DNA of 34,960 nucleotides from contig JANWKE010000122.1 in NCBI GenBank assembly GCA_025451535.1, positions 1 to 34,960 on the forward strand. The letters run 5' to 3'. The notes beneath the pieces were generated by a model. The model searched no databases. It had not been told where the DNA came from and was given only the letters and a program-made list of their open reading frames with translations. Of the stretch, positions 1 through 7,200 are shown piece after piece; the first letter of the stretch is position 1, and each line of letters starts with the position of its first letter. The stretch comes from Verrucomicrobiia bacterium (GTDB taxonomy: Bacteria; Verrucomicrobiota; Verrucomicrobiia; Limisphaerales; UBA11358). The translations under genes and the position numbers were made by a program.

Positions 1-229
1 AGCGCTCGTAATGGCCGAGGTCGAGGTCGGTCTCCGCACCGTCGTCGAGCACGTAGACCTCGCCGTGCTGGTACGGGTTCATCGTGCCGGGGTCCACGTT
101 GAGATAAGGGTCGAATTTCTGCAGCACGACCTTGAGGCCGCGGTTCTCGAGCAACGTGCCGAGCGAGGCCGCCGTCAGGCCTTTGCCCAGCGAACTCACC
201 ACCCCGCCCGTTACAAAAATGAATTTCAT
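1..229 (-). CDS. pyrG: CTP synthase, N-terminal part (cut by window edge)
   Basis: CTP synthase makes CTP from UTP, ATP and glutamine in the cytoplasm. Only the first 76 residues lie in the window; the gene continues beyond base 1. The protein starts [17 protein letters not shown], the P-loop-like N-terminus of the synthetase domain, followed by the family block [20 protein letters not shown] and the acidic [15 protein letters not shown] stretch that binds Mg-ATP and UTP. The ATG at 229 fits the family start exactly. It follows kdsB on the same strand after 58 bases. Kdo activation by KdsB uses CTP, so the pairing makes metabolic sense; a kdsB-pyrG order is also known in Chlamydia. Identification is secure. 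Confidence 0.97.
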   Translation of the reverse strand, partial: MKFIFVTGGVVSSLGKGLTAASLGTLLENRGLKVVLQKFDPYLNVDPGTMNPYQHGEVYVLDDGAETDLDLGHYER

Positions 230-238
230 GTTTTATGG

Positions 239-287
239 CCGCAAAGAGGCGCAAAACTTCTTTTGTGCCTTCGGTGCTTTTTGGCGG
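239..287. repeat. Hairpin in the kdsB-pyrG spacer
   Basis: The spacer holds AGGCGCAAAA (247-256) and TTTTGTGCCT (261-270), which pair with one G-U over a CTTC loop, with outer GCCGC and GGCGGC flanks. It starts directly after the kdsB stop. It resembles the short 'GCACGAAGGCACAAAG' type intergenic repeats met in many bacterial genomes. It could modulate read-through from kdsB into pyrG, but it lacks a T-run and is not a convincing terminator. Confidence 0.5.
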
Positions 288-1031
288 CTATTTCATTCTT
301 AAAATCTTTTCTACCCGGCTTACATCCTCCGGTGTATCCACGCCCACACTGTCGTACTCGACCTTTACGACCGCAATTGCGATGCTGTTTTCCAGTGCCC
401 GCAATTGTTCCAGTTTCTCCGCGTTTTCGAGCGGTGACACCGGGAATTTCACCAGCCGCAACAGCGTCTCGCGCCGGTAACCGTAAATGCCGACGTGCTT
501 CAAAAAAGGAAACGCCGCCAACTGTCCCCGAACGCCACCGGGGCTGGCGGCCTCGCGCAGATACGGAATCGTGCGCCGCGAAAAATATAGCGCGTGGCCG
601 GCCATATTGACAACGACTTTTACGACGTTGGGGTTGTCATATTCGGCGGGATTTTTGATGGGCGTGGCGGCGGTGGACATTTCATTTTGGACCAGCGCAC
701 CGGCCACCGCGTCAATTACCGCCGGGTCAATCAACGGCTCGTCACCCTGTATGTTGACGACAGCGTTACACGGGCAGCGCGCCGCCACTTCGGCAATGCG
801 GTCTGTGCCGCTGGGATGGTCGGGGCGCGTCATTTCCACACGACAGAACTTTTTGACCGCCTCGGCGATGCGGGAATCGTCCGTGGCCACGATGACTTCG
901 TCGAGAGTCTTTGCCTTCTGGCAGCGTTCGACGACGTGCTGAATCAGCGGCTTGCCCGCGATGAGCGCGAGTGATTTGCCGGGGAACCGTGTCGAGGCGT
1001 ACCGGGCGGGAACAATGCCAACGATATTCAC
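288..1031 (-). CDS. kdsB: 3-deoxy-manno-octulosonate cytidylyltransferase (CMP-Kdo synthetase)
   Basis: KdsB activates Kdo with CTP to give CMP-Kdo, the donor for the inner core of lipopolysaccharide, so the organism is expected to make a Gram-negative outer membrane. The protein is 247 residues, the usual family length. It opens with IVGIVPARYASTRFPGKSL, the nucleotide-binding signature, and carries RPDHPSGTDRIAEV and VVNIQGDEPLI, both typical of KdsB. The start is a GTG at 1031; the frame is closed upstream by stops, and no better ATG exists. Its product feeds on CTP made by the downstream pyrG product. No motif is missing. Confidence 0.97.
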   Translation of the reverse strand: MNIVGIVPARYASTRFPGKSLALIAGKPLIQHVVERCQKAKTLDEVIVATDDSRIAEAVKKFCRVEMTRPDHPSGTDRIAEVAARCPCNAVVNIQGDEPLIDPAVIDAVAGALVQNEMSTAATPIKNPAEYDNPNVVKVVVNMAGHALYFSRRTIPYLREAASPGGVRGQLAAFPFLKHVGIYGYRRETLLRLVKFPVSPLENAEKLEQLRALENSIAIAVVKVEYDSVGVDTPEDVSRVEKILRMK

Positions 1032-1149
1032 GGGCTTTTATTAAACCATAGTGTACCACCCCAACGCAAGCCGCGAGGGCGGCAGGGTTTTAATCCATAT
1101 CCCGGGTTGCATTCGTTTGGCCGACCCAGTGTGTGAAGTTCGATGCTGG

Positions 1150-2196
1150 TTATTGGATTGGAACCGGTGAATTGTCCAAGCCCTTCATTGGCGTTTGCAG
1201 TGCTTTCTTGAAATAAGCACCCGCCCGCGTCGGCGTGAAGTCCCAATCCTTGATCAGGCAGGGACCCCAATGCGGGTCAAAACACCAGACGGTGTAGGAA
1301 ATTCCATGCTCGGCGCAATACGTCGTGATGGCGTCGCCATAAATTTCATCGCCGATGATGGGATTGTAGCCACCGGGAGCTCCCGGTTCCAAAAAGCCGA
1401 TTTCGGTGAGAATCATCGGATATTTGTCGGCTACAAAGCCCCAGTCATGCGTCCAGTTTTGGGCCCACGGTTGCCTGGCCTTCATCGGATACGGATGCGC
1501 CACATAACCGATGCCTTCGGCGTCAATCGGGTCCCTGGCGACGGGTGTCAGGTCGTAGCCGAAATTGAACCCGGCGACGAGCGGGACTGCCGTGCCGCCA
1601 TTCGTGCGGATGGATTTGATGATTTCTTCCAATAATCCCTTCCATTCCGGCCAGGTGCAGGTTCCCAGATTGGGGCTGGTCGTCGGCTCATTGAATAATT
1701 CAAAGAAGGCGACGGTATTGTTGCCGTGATAATGTTTGGCCATGGTTTGCCAGAAATCGAGTGTCTCAGCCCGCGTGGTATTATAAGCCGTGGGCGGATA
1801 AAGCTCAGACGTAGCGGGAAAAAATTTTCCTCCATACAAATTGCCGATACTGTGCCAGTCAATGACGACGTACAATCCTTCTTCCTCGGCCCACGCGACG
1901 CCCTGGTCAAGCAGCTTGAGGTAATCCTTTTTTCCATGGATACGCCAGGCCGCCGGATGCACGGGAATCCTCACGACATTTGCGCCCCAGGTCCTGGCCA
2001 TTTCGAAATAATGTTTGTTCCATTCACCATTGCGCTGCAACTTGTCCGGATCGCTGGCGTCCAGACCGCGGAAAATGATGGTCTTGCCGTCGGCGGTCAC
2101 GAAATGATTGCCGTGCACGCTGATATGGCTGGGTTGCGCAAAAGTTCCGGAAGAAAACAAAACGGTGGTCACGCAGAGGCAAAGGATTTTTCTCAT
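1150..2196 (-). CDS. Secreted glycoside hydrolase family 5 (cellulase-like)
   Basis: A 348-residue exported beta-glycosidase. Residues 1-20 (MRKILCLCVTTVLFSSGTFA) form a Sec signal peptide with an A-x-A-like end, which is why the ATG at 2196 is preferred over a start 60 bases upstream. The TIM-barrel marks of GH5 are visible: VVRIPVHPAAWR near 75-84, VIDWHS near 111-116, FELFNEP with the acid/base Glu170, and ILTEIGF with the nucleophile Glu265. A conserved HPY triad sits near 234-236. The likely substrate is a beta-1,4-glucan or mannan, but GH5 is broad and the subfamily cannot be fixed by eye. No carbohydrate-binding module is attached. It is monocistronic by appearance, with kdsB 118 bases downstream. 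Confidence 0.9.
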   Translation of the reverse strand: MRKILCLCVTTVLFSSGTFAQPSHISVHGNHFVTADGKTIIFRGLDASDPDKLQRNGEWNKHYFEMARTWGANVVRIPVHPAAWRIHGKKDYLKLLDQGVAWAEEEGLYVVIDWHSIGNLYGGKFFPATSELYPPTAYNTTRAETLDFWQTMAKHYHGNNTVAFFELFNEPTTSPNLGTCTWPEWKGLLEEIIKSIRTNGGTAVPLVAGFNFGYDLTPVARDPIDAEGIGYVAHPYPMKARQPWAQNWTHDWGFVADKYPMILTEIGFLEPGAPGGYNPIIGDEIYGDAITTYCAEHGISYTVWCFDPHWGPCLIKDWDFTPTRAGAYFKKALQTPMKGLDNSPVPIQ

Positions 2197-2325
2197 GATG
2201 ATATTTGCAGGGTTGAAGCAGAATTGGGGCAATTCACGAACCGGAGCGTATCCCACCGCAAACCAGTGTCAATATCACCTGCCCCTCACACGTGTCACGA
2301 CGAACGGAAGCCCTTTGAAATTTTT

Positions 2326-2406
2326 TTAGCGACTTTCCGCGCGGAAAGTCAGAAAGGCAAATACCAGCGCCACCGCAAACGGCAACGCAAACAGTAAAAT
2401 GCTCAT
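2326..2406 (-). CDS. Putative 26-residue single-span membrane peptide
   Basis: A short open frame reads MSILLFALPFAVALVFAFL followed by a basic tail TFRAESR and a stop. The composition (about 19 hydrophobic residues, then charged residues) is that of a small membrane peptide such as those that accompany transporters or oxidases, although no such partner gene is next to it. A perfect TATAAT lies at 2419-2414 on the same strand, only 7 bases before the ATG, so transcription would start at or next to the ATG (leaderless mRNA). The -35 region is poor. The last codons sit in a perfect 20-base palindrome (2331-2350). It could be chance, since it is very short. Confidence 0.4.
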   Translation of the reverse strand: MSILLFALPFAVALVFAFLTFRAESR

Positions 2407-2587
2407 GCCGGTGATTATATCACAAATCGGCCATTTGCGACAGTTCGGTTACGCAAATGTAACATTTATGCGTCGAATCGAGGTGGGTAACAACTCAACC
2501 AGTTGTATAAGTTGTATATAACAGATTACGACGAGCCTGAGCGGGGAAAAATCAATTTCAAGCCAAGTTTTCCGCCGGGTTTGTCCG
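2407..2587. other. AT-rich non-coding stretch with tandem 9-mers
   Basis: This spacer between the tandem-kinase gene and the small ORF contains two back-to-back copies of AGTTGTATA (2501-2509 and 2510-2518) and a CAACT/AGTTG inverted pair (2491-2505). GTGAT-TAT-ATCAC (2411-2423) overlaps the TATAAT box of the small ORF. These look like promoter and operator material rather than coding sequence; no gene is seen here. Confidence 0.35.
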
Positions 2588-4330
2588 CTAATTTGCCTGA
2601 TTATCCGGCCGGCGGCGGACGAGTTCAAAGTTGCAGAGGCGCACTTCGGGTTTGCCGGTGGAATCCAATGCCAGCTTTTTCTGAGCGTCGAAGGAAATTA
2701 ACAGGTGGTCCGGCTTGAGATTGAGGTCCTCCAGACCGCATTGGGCCAGTTTGCCCGCCTTTGACCGCATCAACTGCTGCATCACTTCTTCGGAAATCAG
2801 TTTGTTGGCGCACGCGTATTTCGCGTTCATCGCGGTGTAATGACCATCGTCCTGTGCCGCCAGCAGCTCGTCGGGTCCATTCCAATAGCCCCAAATAGTG
2901 ATGTAATTGCAGCCTTTCTGGAGGGCCGGCTCGCCTTCCGGGGTGAGCAACTGTGCCAGCTCGACAAAACGCCGTTCGTCGGCCGCCTGCTGGTCGGGTT
3001 CACGTTTGCTGCCCGTCATGTAGATGGCGCGGGGATAAATTGTCTTCACGCCGCGCCGGCTCAATTCGAGCGCAAACGCAAATTCCTCGAACGGGCTGTT
3101 GAACCCGTGTTCGCGGACCGCGTCCTGGTTGCTTTCGGGGTGGGCCAGCCACGGCGGTTCGCCCATGCGCGACACCCGCCAGACCAGGTTGATATTGTCC
3201 TTGGTGGAAGTTCGGAACACCTGGTTGTGCGAGGAAAGTTTCTTCTTGGGCGTGCGGCGCCAGCGTTCGGGCAGGAAATAATTGAACAAGTCAGGGTCCT
3301 TGCCGACGACCCATAGCAGCCCGCCCGTGCTCTCAGCGCGGCCGAAAATGTAATCCACGCCCATGACGTTGGTCGCGTGAAGATGGGCGGGCAGCGGTTT
3401 GGCGGTGTCCACTTCGAACCTCCGGGCCATGTGCTTGAGATAAATCTGGCGATTGGCGCTGCGCACGGCCTGTTCATGCTCCGGTGTACGTTCGAGCAGC
3501 TCGTAATCCACCAGCGCATAAACCAGCTGGCCGTTCCGGTCGCGCAACAGCGACTGGTCATGTCCCGACCGCAAAATGACGTGGGCGGGTTTCATATCAA
3601 TGACCCGGTAACCCTTCTGCCACAATTCGTGCGTGGCCAGACAGGTGACCCGGGCGAGAAACTCGGCGCGCTCCTGGTCCTGCAATTTGAGATACTCCGC
3701 CGACTCCACCGCGTCCAGGCCCTTGACCCAACCGTACAGCACGACGTATTGCCGGAGGATGTCAATTTCCACGCCCGGATGACGGACGACTTTCGCCCGG
3801 ATTTTGTCCTCGGACCGGCCGGTCTGCCAGAGTTGCAGCCGTTCAGACGGCATGTAAATCGCCAGCGGCTTTTGCGTCCGGATGTGGATGCCTTCCGGGC
3901 CGGCCTCGCCCTTGCGCAATTCCATGAGCAGCGAAAATTCCTCGAACGGGCTGTTGAACTCGGCGTGGATGAATTTGTTAAAGGTGAAGGTGTCGAGCGG
4001 CACGCCCTCGCCGACACGCGACCATTTGACCACCATGTGCAGCGACACGCCGTTCACCCGGCGGGTGGGGACCTTGTAAACCGTGCTGGTGCCTTCCAGC
4101 CGTTCGCGCTTGGTTTCGAACCACTCCTGCGCGTACCAGTTTTCCGGCAGCAGATTCTGCCAGAACGGCAACCCCAGGTGCGTCAAGTAAAGGTCGCCGC
4201 CGTCCCGGGTCTTCATGTGCACGTAATCCACGCCCAGCAACGAAATGGCGCTGCCTGGAACGTCTGCGGGGACCGGGAGTACGGCAGGTGCAGCGGTGGC
4301 CGGATTTGAAGCTGCAGCTTCACTGGACAT
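2588..4330 (-). CDS. Tandem kinase-like protein: one active-like and one degenerate domain
   Basis: This 580-residue protein has no name I recognise. It is an internal duplication: residues 30-285 and 322-575 share, in order, GVDY(V/I), LPE(N/R)W, SR(V/M)GE, FNSPFEEF, an aromatic YGW/WGYW strand, (M/L)KPxH and an [DN]-[YF]-E-L-[LV] block ending in Arg. The order matches a protein-kinase fold: VVKW with Lys102 (ATP lysine), FEEF with Glu130/131 (helix C), YVVLYGW as hinge, VIDMKPAHVIL with Asp245 and Lys247 (catalytic loop), and VDYEL with Asp275 (DFG position). In the second copy these become Arg385, Glu415/416, Asn537 and Asn567, so the second domain looks inactive. No signal peptide or membrane segment is seen; the first 28 residues are Ala/Pro-rich. 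The kinase reading is inferred from motif order alone. Confidence 0.75.
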   Translation of the reverse strand: MSSEAAASNPATAAPAVLPVPADVPGSAISLLGVDYVHMKTRDGGDLYLTHLGLPFWQNLLPENWYAQEWFETKRERLEGTSTVYKVPTRRVNGVSLHMVVKWSRVGEGVPLDTFTFNKFIHAEFNSPFEEFSLLMELRKGEAGPEGIHIRTQKPLAIYMPSERLQLWQTGRSEDKIRAKVVRHPGVEIDILRQYVVLYGWVKGLDAVESAEYLKLQDQERAEFLARVTCLATHELWQKGYRVIDMKPAHVILRSGHDQSLLRDRNGQLVYALVDYELLERTPEHEQAVRSANRQIYLKHMARRFEVDTAKPLPAHLHATNVMGVDYIFGRAESTGGLLWVVGKDPDLFNYFLPERWRRTPKKKLSSHNQVFRTSTKDNINLVWRVSRMGEPPWLAHPESNQDAVREHGFNSPFEEFAFALELSRRGVKTIYPRAIYMTGSKREPDQQAADERRFVELAQLLTPEGEPALQKGCNYITIWGYWNGPDELLAAQDDGHYTAMNAKYACANKLISEEVMQQLMRSKAGKLAQCGLEDLNLKPDHLLISFDAQKKLALDSTGKPEVRLCNFELVRRRPDNQAN

Positions 4331-4602
4331 GACATCAACCTAATCTTTCCGCCAGTCACCGCTAACCATGGCTTATCCGAAACGCACCAAAATTTGGCCT
4401 CGGATGAACATGGATTTTGTGGAAAGAAAAACGTGCAACAATTAGAAGAAACAGGTGGCTAAGCTCTTAGCCAGATTTGGTGGTTTGTCCACGCCGCCCG
4501 TCGCCGCAAGCCAAAGCTTTTGGATGCGAACCAGATTGATTCAACGGACGTTTTTCAAATCCTGCTGTGGCATTTGAAATAATGCTGTCTTTCCTTGTCG
4601 GC
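4331..4602. other. Non-coding spacer before the transposase repeat unit
   Basis: No gene is seen. TGGCTAA-GCTC-TTAGCCA (4456-4473) can form a hairpin. AACAGGTGGCTAA (4450-4462) is repeated in inverted orientation at 5283-5295, on the far side of the transposase, so the left border of the mobile unit may lie near 4450. Confidence 0.4.
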
Positions 4603-4687
4603 TGTCCCAACGGGACATTCGACAATGGCCCGGCGTTTCAACGCCGGGAGAAATTCGGAATTGCATAAGTTCCGAAGGAACGGCTGA
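4603..4687 (+). repeat. REP-type three-hairpin repeat, copy 1 (left of transposase)
   Basis: Three hairpins in a row: TGTCCC-AAC-GGGACA (4603-4617), CCCGGCGT-TTCA-ACGCCGGG (4629-4648), and GTTCC-GAA-GGAAC (4669-4681) followed by GGCTGA. The transposase ATG comes immediately after. The middle hairpin is identical in copy 2. The first and third stems differ between copies, but the differences keep pairing. Confidence 0.85.
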
Positions 4688-5143
4688 ATGGATTCCATGT
4701 CCTACGTCAGCTCCTATTTCCATTGCGCTTTCAGCACCAAGGAACGGCAGCGGCTCATCAGGCCCGAACTGCGCGAACGGCTCTGGCCGTTTCTCGGCGG
4801 CATCGCTCGACAGAACAAAATGAAAGCCATCGAAATCGGCGGCGTGGAAGATCACATTCATATTCTGGTTTCGCTGCCGTCCACGATGGCGATTTCCAAG
4901 GCAATGCAATTGATAAAGGGTGGTTCGTCAAAATGGATTCACGAAACGTTTCCCGAACACCGGCTGTTTGCGTGGCAGGAAGAATACGGCGCGTTCAGCG
5001 TGAGTGTGTCGCAGTTGGACAAAACCATCGGATACATCAAGGGTCAGGAGACGCATCATCGCAAAATGACGTTTCAGGAGGAATTTCTCGCGTTGCTGAA
5101 GAAACATCGCATCGAATACGACGAACGGTATTTGTGGAAATGA
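4688..5143 (+). CDS. REP-associated IS200-like tyrosine transposase
   Basis: A 151-residue Y1 transposase of the IS200/IS605 superfamily. It opens with SYFHCAFSTKERQRLI, has the HUH motif as EDHIHILVSLP (the two metal-binding His), and carries the catalytic Tyr in TIGYIKGQETHHRK near residue 119. Such enzymes cut and rejoin single-stranded DNA at hairpins. It is flanked on both sides by hairpin repeats, with no TnpB, which fits the RAYT group (REP-associated tyrosine transposases) rather than a classical IS200. The start could be the ATG at 4688, which touches the last bases of the repeat, or at 4697. The frame is intact and all catalytic residues are present, so it may still be active. Confidence 0.9.
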   Translation: MDSMSYVSSYFHCAFSTKERQRLIRPELRERLWPFLGGIARQNKMKAIEIGGVEDHIHILVSLPSTMAISKAMQLIKGGSSKWIHETFPEHRLFAWQEEYGAFSVSVSQLDKTIGYIKGQETHHRKMTFQEEFLALLKKHRIEYDERYLWK

Positions 5144-5183
5144 GTTTCAGCGGTTCACGCGAATTGGGTTGTTCGCGCCACCG

Positions 5184-5270
5184 TTGTCCCAACAGGACAA
5201 TCCGACAATAGCCCGGCGTTTCAACGCCGGGAAAAACGTGACACAATATGAGTCTCGAAGAGACGGCTGA
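5184..5270 (+). repeat. REP-type three-hairpin repeat, copy 2 (right of transposase)
   Basis: Same layout and orientation as copy 1: TTGTCC-CAACA-GGACAA (5184-5200), the identical 20-base CCCGGCG hairpin (5212-5231), then GTCTC-GAA-GAGAC (5252-5264) and GGCTGA. Compared with copy 1, the last stem has changed on both arms (TTCC/GGAA to TCTC/GAGA), a compensatory change that argues the folded DNA or RNA is what is selected. Confidence 0.85.
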
Positions 5271-5282
5271 TGCGGGCGAAAA

Positions 5283-5295
5283 TTAGCCACCTGTT
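5283..5295 (-). repeat. Right member of a 13-base inverted pair bracketing the transposase region
   Basis: TTAGCCACCTGTT here is the exact reverse complement of 4450-4462. The pair encloses the transposase and repeat copies 1 and 2 (846 bases). IS200-type elements lack terminal inverted repeats, so this may mark a larger unit or may simply be shared repeat sequence. Confidence 0.45.
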
Positions 5296-5312
5296 GTCTT
5301 GTTGAAAAAGCC

Positions 5313-5400
5313 AGCCGTCCCTGCGGGACTTATTCTGTTCGGCCGACGACGTCCCGGCGTTGAAACGCCGGGCTATTGTCAGTCGCCGCTGTGCGGCTCA
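5313..5400 (-). repeat. REP-type three-hairpin repeat, copy 3 (inverted)
   Basis: The same unit read on the minus strand: GCCGC-ACA-GCGGC (5397-5385), GACTGACAATAG, the CCCGGCG hairpin (5372-5353), then GTCCC-GCA-GGGAC (5329-5317) and GGCTG. Both outer stems differ from copies 1 and 2 yet remain perfectly paired. Its outer edge supplies the TGA stop of the pilin-like gene ending at 5398. Confidence 0.85.
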
Positions 5401-5790
5401 CTGCAAAACGTGGGCGGGTGTGACGTTGGTGCCGAGCGAGCAAGTTGGAGGCTCGCTAAGTTTTCCAATGACATATTTTCCGCCAGACGGGCATTGGGGA
5501 AGCTTCCCTTTGGTATCACGTCCAATGTAGGGCTTGATATCGTTTTCCGTGACAACAGTGTTTCCATTGGTTTTTCCATTTTCCAACGCCCACTGTTGCT
5601 TTGCCCCATCAATTTGACGAAGATTGTTGATGCAAACATTTGCGTTCCACCCGGGGCCACTTCTTCCTGTTCCGATGTGATTTGACAGTACCACCAAGGC
5701 AACAAATCCAAGAAGAAGGCATGCGAGTCCCGTCTTAATTAAAAATTCCAAGACGGGTCGGGGACTTTCATCCTTTACCAGTTCGTTCAC
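5398..5790 (-). CDS. Pilin-like single-span membrane protein
   Basis: A 130-residue protein with a short cytoplasmic N-terminus, one hydrophobic segment (LEFLIKTGLACLLLGFVALVV, about residues 14-35), and an exported part with CINNLRQIDGAKQQWALENG and CPSGGKYVIG. These two blocks are typical of small pseudopilin-like proteins of Verrucomicrobia and Lentisphaerae, in which a family-wide 'LRQIDAAKQQWA' helix precedes a 'CPxGGxY' loop. The classical prepilin cleavage motif GFTLIE is absent, so it is probably not processed as a pilin. The start is GTG at 5790. The stop codon coincides with the edge of repeat copy 3. Function unknown; assembly into a secretion pseudopilus is only a guess. Confidence 0.6.
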   Translation of the reverse strand: MNELVKDESPRPVLEFLIKTGLACLLLGFVALVVLSNHIGTGRSGPGWNANVCINNLRQIDGAKQQWALENGKTNGNTVVTENDIKPYIGRDTKGKLPQCPSGGKYVIGKLSEPPTCSLGTNVTPAHVLQ

Positions 5791-5831
5791 CCAATTTATT
5801 TAACACCACCCCGCCCCTTTCGTTACGTTAA

Positions 5832-7073
5832 CTACCTTCTCCGTCTGGCCATGCCGAAATGGTAGCCGCCGTGAACACGCGATCCGCGGGCTTTGCCGGG
5901 AAAACCGCCTTTGGGCTGGCCGGGCTTTCCTTCCTCGAACAGCATCGTGTACTTGTAATCGAAGTTCTCCAGTTTCACGCGCGGGATTTTCTGGCTGATG
6001 AAGCGTTCAATGGCAAACACGTGGCTGGCGTCCTCGGCGGTCATGATGGTGAAAGCGTCGCCGCTCGCCTCGGCGCGGCCGGTGCGCCCGATGCGATGGA
6101 TGTAATCCTCCGGATGCTGCGGCACGTCGTAATTGACGACGTGGCTCACGTCCGCAATGTCAAGTCCGCGCGCGGCGATGTCCGTGGCCACGAGCGCTTC
6201 AAACCGGCCGTCACGGAAGCCCTTGAGCGCCTGCTCGCGTTCGCGCTGGGTGCGGTTGGAGTGCAACACGGCCACGGCGTGGTTGTTGCGCTTGAGCAAT
6301 CCAGCAATGCGGTCGGCGCCGTATTTCGTCCGGCAGAAGACCAGCACCGAGTTGTAATTCACGCGCTTCAACAGTTCCAGCAGCAGATCGGATTTTTGTG
6401 AGTCAGCCACGGGATAAATGACGTGCTTGACGGTTTCGGCCGGCGTCCGGCGCGCGCCGATTTCAATCGTTTCCGGATTGCGCATGGCCCATTGAATGAG
6501 CGTTTCGATTTGCGGCGGAATCGTCGCGGAAAAGAGCGCGGTGTGCCGCTGGCGCGGGCAGCGTTCGACAATGCGGCGTACGTCGGGCAGAAACCCCATG
6601 TCCAGCATCCGGTCAGCCTCGTCGAGCACGAGGAACTGGACTTTGTCGAGTCGCACCGTGCCGCGTTCGAGGTGGTCCAGCAAACGACCGGGTGTGGCGA
6701 CAATGATGTCGGTTCCCGCCCGCAACGAGTCATTTTGGCGGCCATAACCAACGCCGCCAAAGACGACGGTAATATTCAAATTGGTGAACCGCGCGTAATC
6801 GCGGAAGGCCGTTTCCACCTGCGCGGCGAGCTCGCGCGTCGGCTCCAGAATCAGGGCGCGCGGGCCGGCGGAATTATGCTGGTCGAGTTTCGAGAGAATG
6901 GGCAGGGCGAAGGCGGCGGTCTTGCCGGTGCCCGTCTGGGCGCTGCCGATGACGTCGCGTCCGGCAATCACGAGCGGGATGGCGCGGAGCTGGATGGGGG
7001 TCGGGTCGGTGTAGCCCGCGGCGCGCACGCCATCGAGGGTTGTTGGGGCCAGGCCTAATTTGCTGAAAGGCAT
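5832..7073 (-). CDS. rhlE: DEAD-box ATP-dependent RNA helicase RhlE
   Basis: A 413-residue DEAD-box helicase that unwinds short RNA duplexes, in bacteria mainly during ribosome assembly and RNA decay. All motifs are present: Q motif (YTDPTPIQLRAIPL, 21-34), Walker A AQTGTGKT (45-52), PTREL (78-82), DEAD (151-154), SAT (182-184), the second-domain block ATDIAARGLDIADV, and HRIGRTGRA. The C-terminus is short and basic (PGKARGSRVHGG...ARRRR), as usual for the RhlE group, and probably gives non-specific RNA binding. A palindromic repeat lies 48 bases upstream of the ATG and may be in the leader. The downstream neighbour in transcription is the pilin-like gene. Confidence 0.95.
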   Translation of the reverse strand: MPFSKLGLAPTTLDGVRAAGYTDPTPIQLRAIPLVIAGRDVIGSAQTGTGKTAAFALPILSKLDQHNSAGPRALILEPTRELAAQVETAFRDYARFTNLNITVVFGGVGYGRQNDSLRAGTDIIVATPGRLLDHLERGTVRLDKVQFLVLDEADRMLDMGFLPDVRRIVERCPRQRHTALFSATIPPQIETLIQWAMRNPETIEIGARRTPAETVKHVIYPVADSQKSDLLLELLKRVNYNSVLVFCRTKYGADRIAGLLKRNNHAVAVLHSNRTQREREQALKGFRDGRFEALVATDIAARGLDIADVSHVVNYDVPQHPEDYIHRIGRTGRAEASGDAFTIMTAEDASHVFAIERFISQKIPRVKLENFDYKYTMLFEEGKPGQPKGGFPGKARGSRVHGGYHFGMARRRR

Positions 7074-7120
7074 AAGTAATCTTAGCAGTACGTTAAATTA
7101 ATGGAAGCAAGGAATTGGCT

Positions 7121-7191
7121 CGGAGGGACGAGGTACACGAGTCCCCATTCGTAATGGTAAAAGTCAGGGTCTCGTATAACTCGACCCTCCG
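7121..7191. repeat. Palindromic element, intergenic copy (family also inside hemL)
   Basis: A 71-base element with 12-base terminal inverted repeats CGGAGGGACGAG (7121-7132) and CTCGACCCTCCG (7180-7191), one mismatch. Inside is a second stem, CGAGTCCC... and ...CAGGGTCTCG, around an A-rich loop. It is clearly the same family as 13355-13429 in hemL; shared blocks include CGAGTCCC, AAAAGTCAGGG and the ends. Here it sits between the gene ending at 7201 and rhlE. Confidence 0.85.
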
Positions 7192-7200
7192 ATAAAGTGG

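Noticed and set aside
4541-4909. Minus-strand reading frame over the transposase start
   Set aside because: It runs antisense through the transposase and its hairpin repeat and has no recognisable protein pattern.
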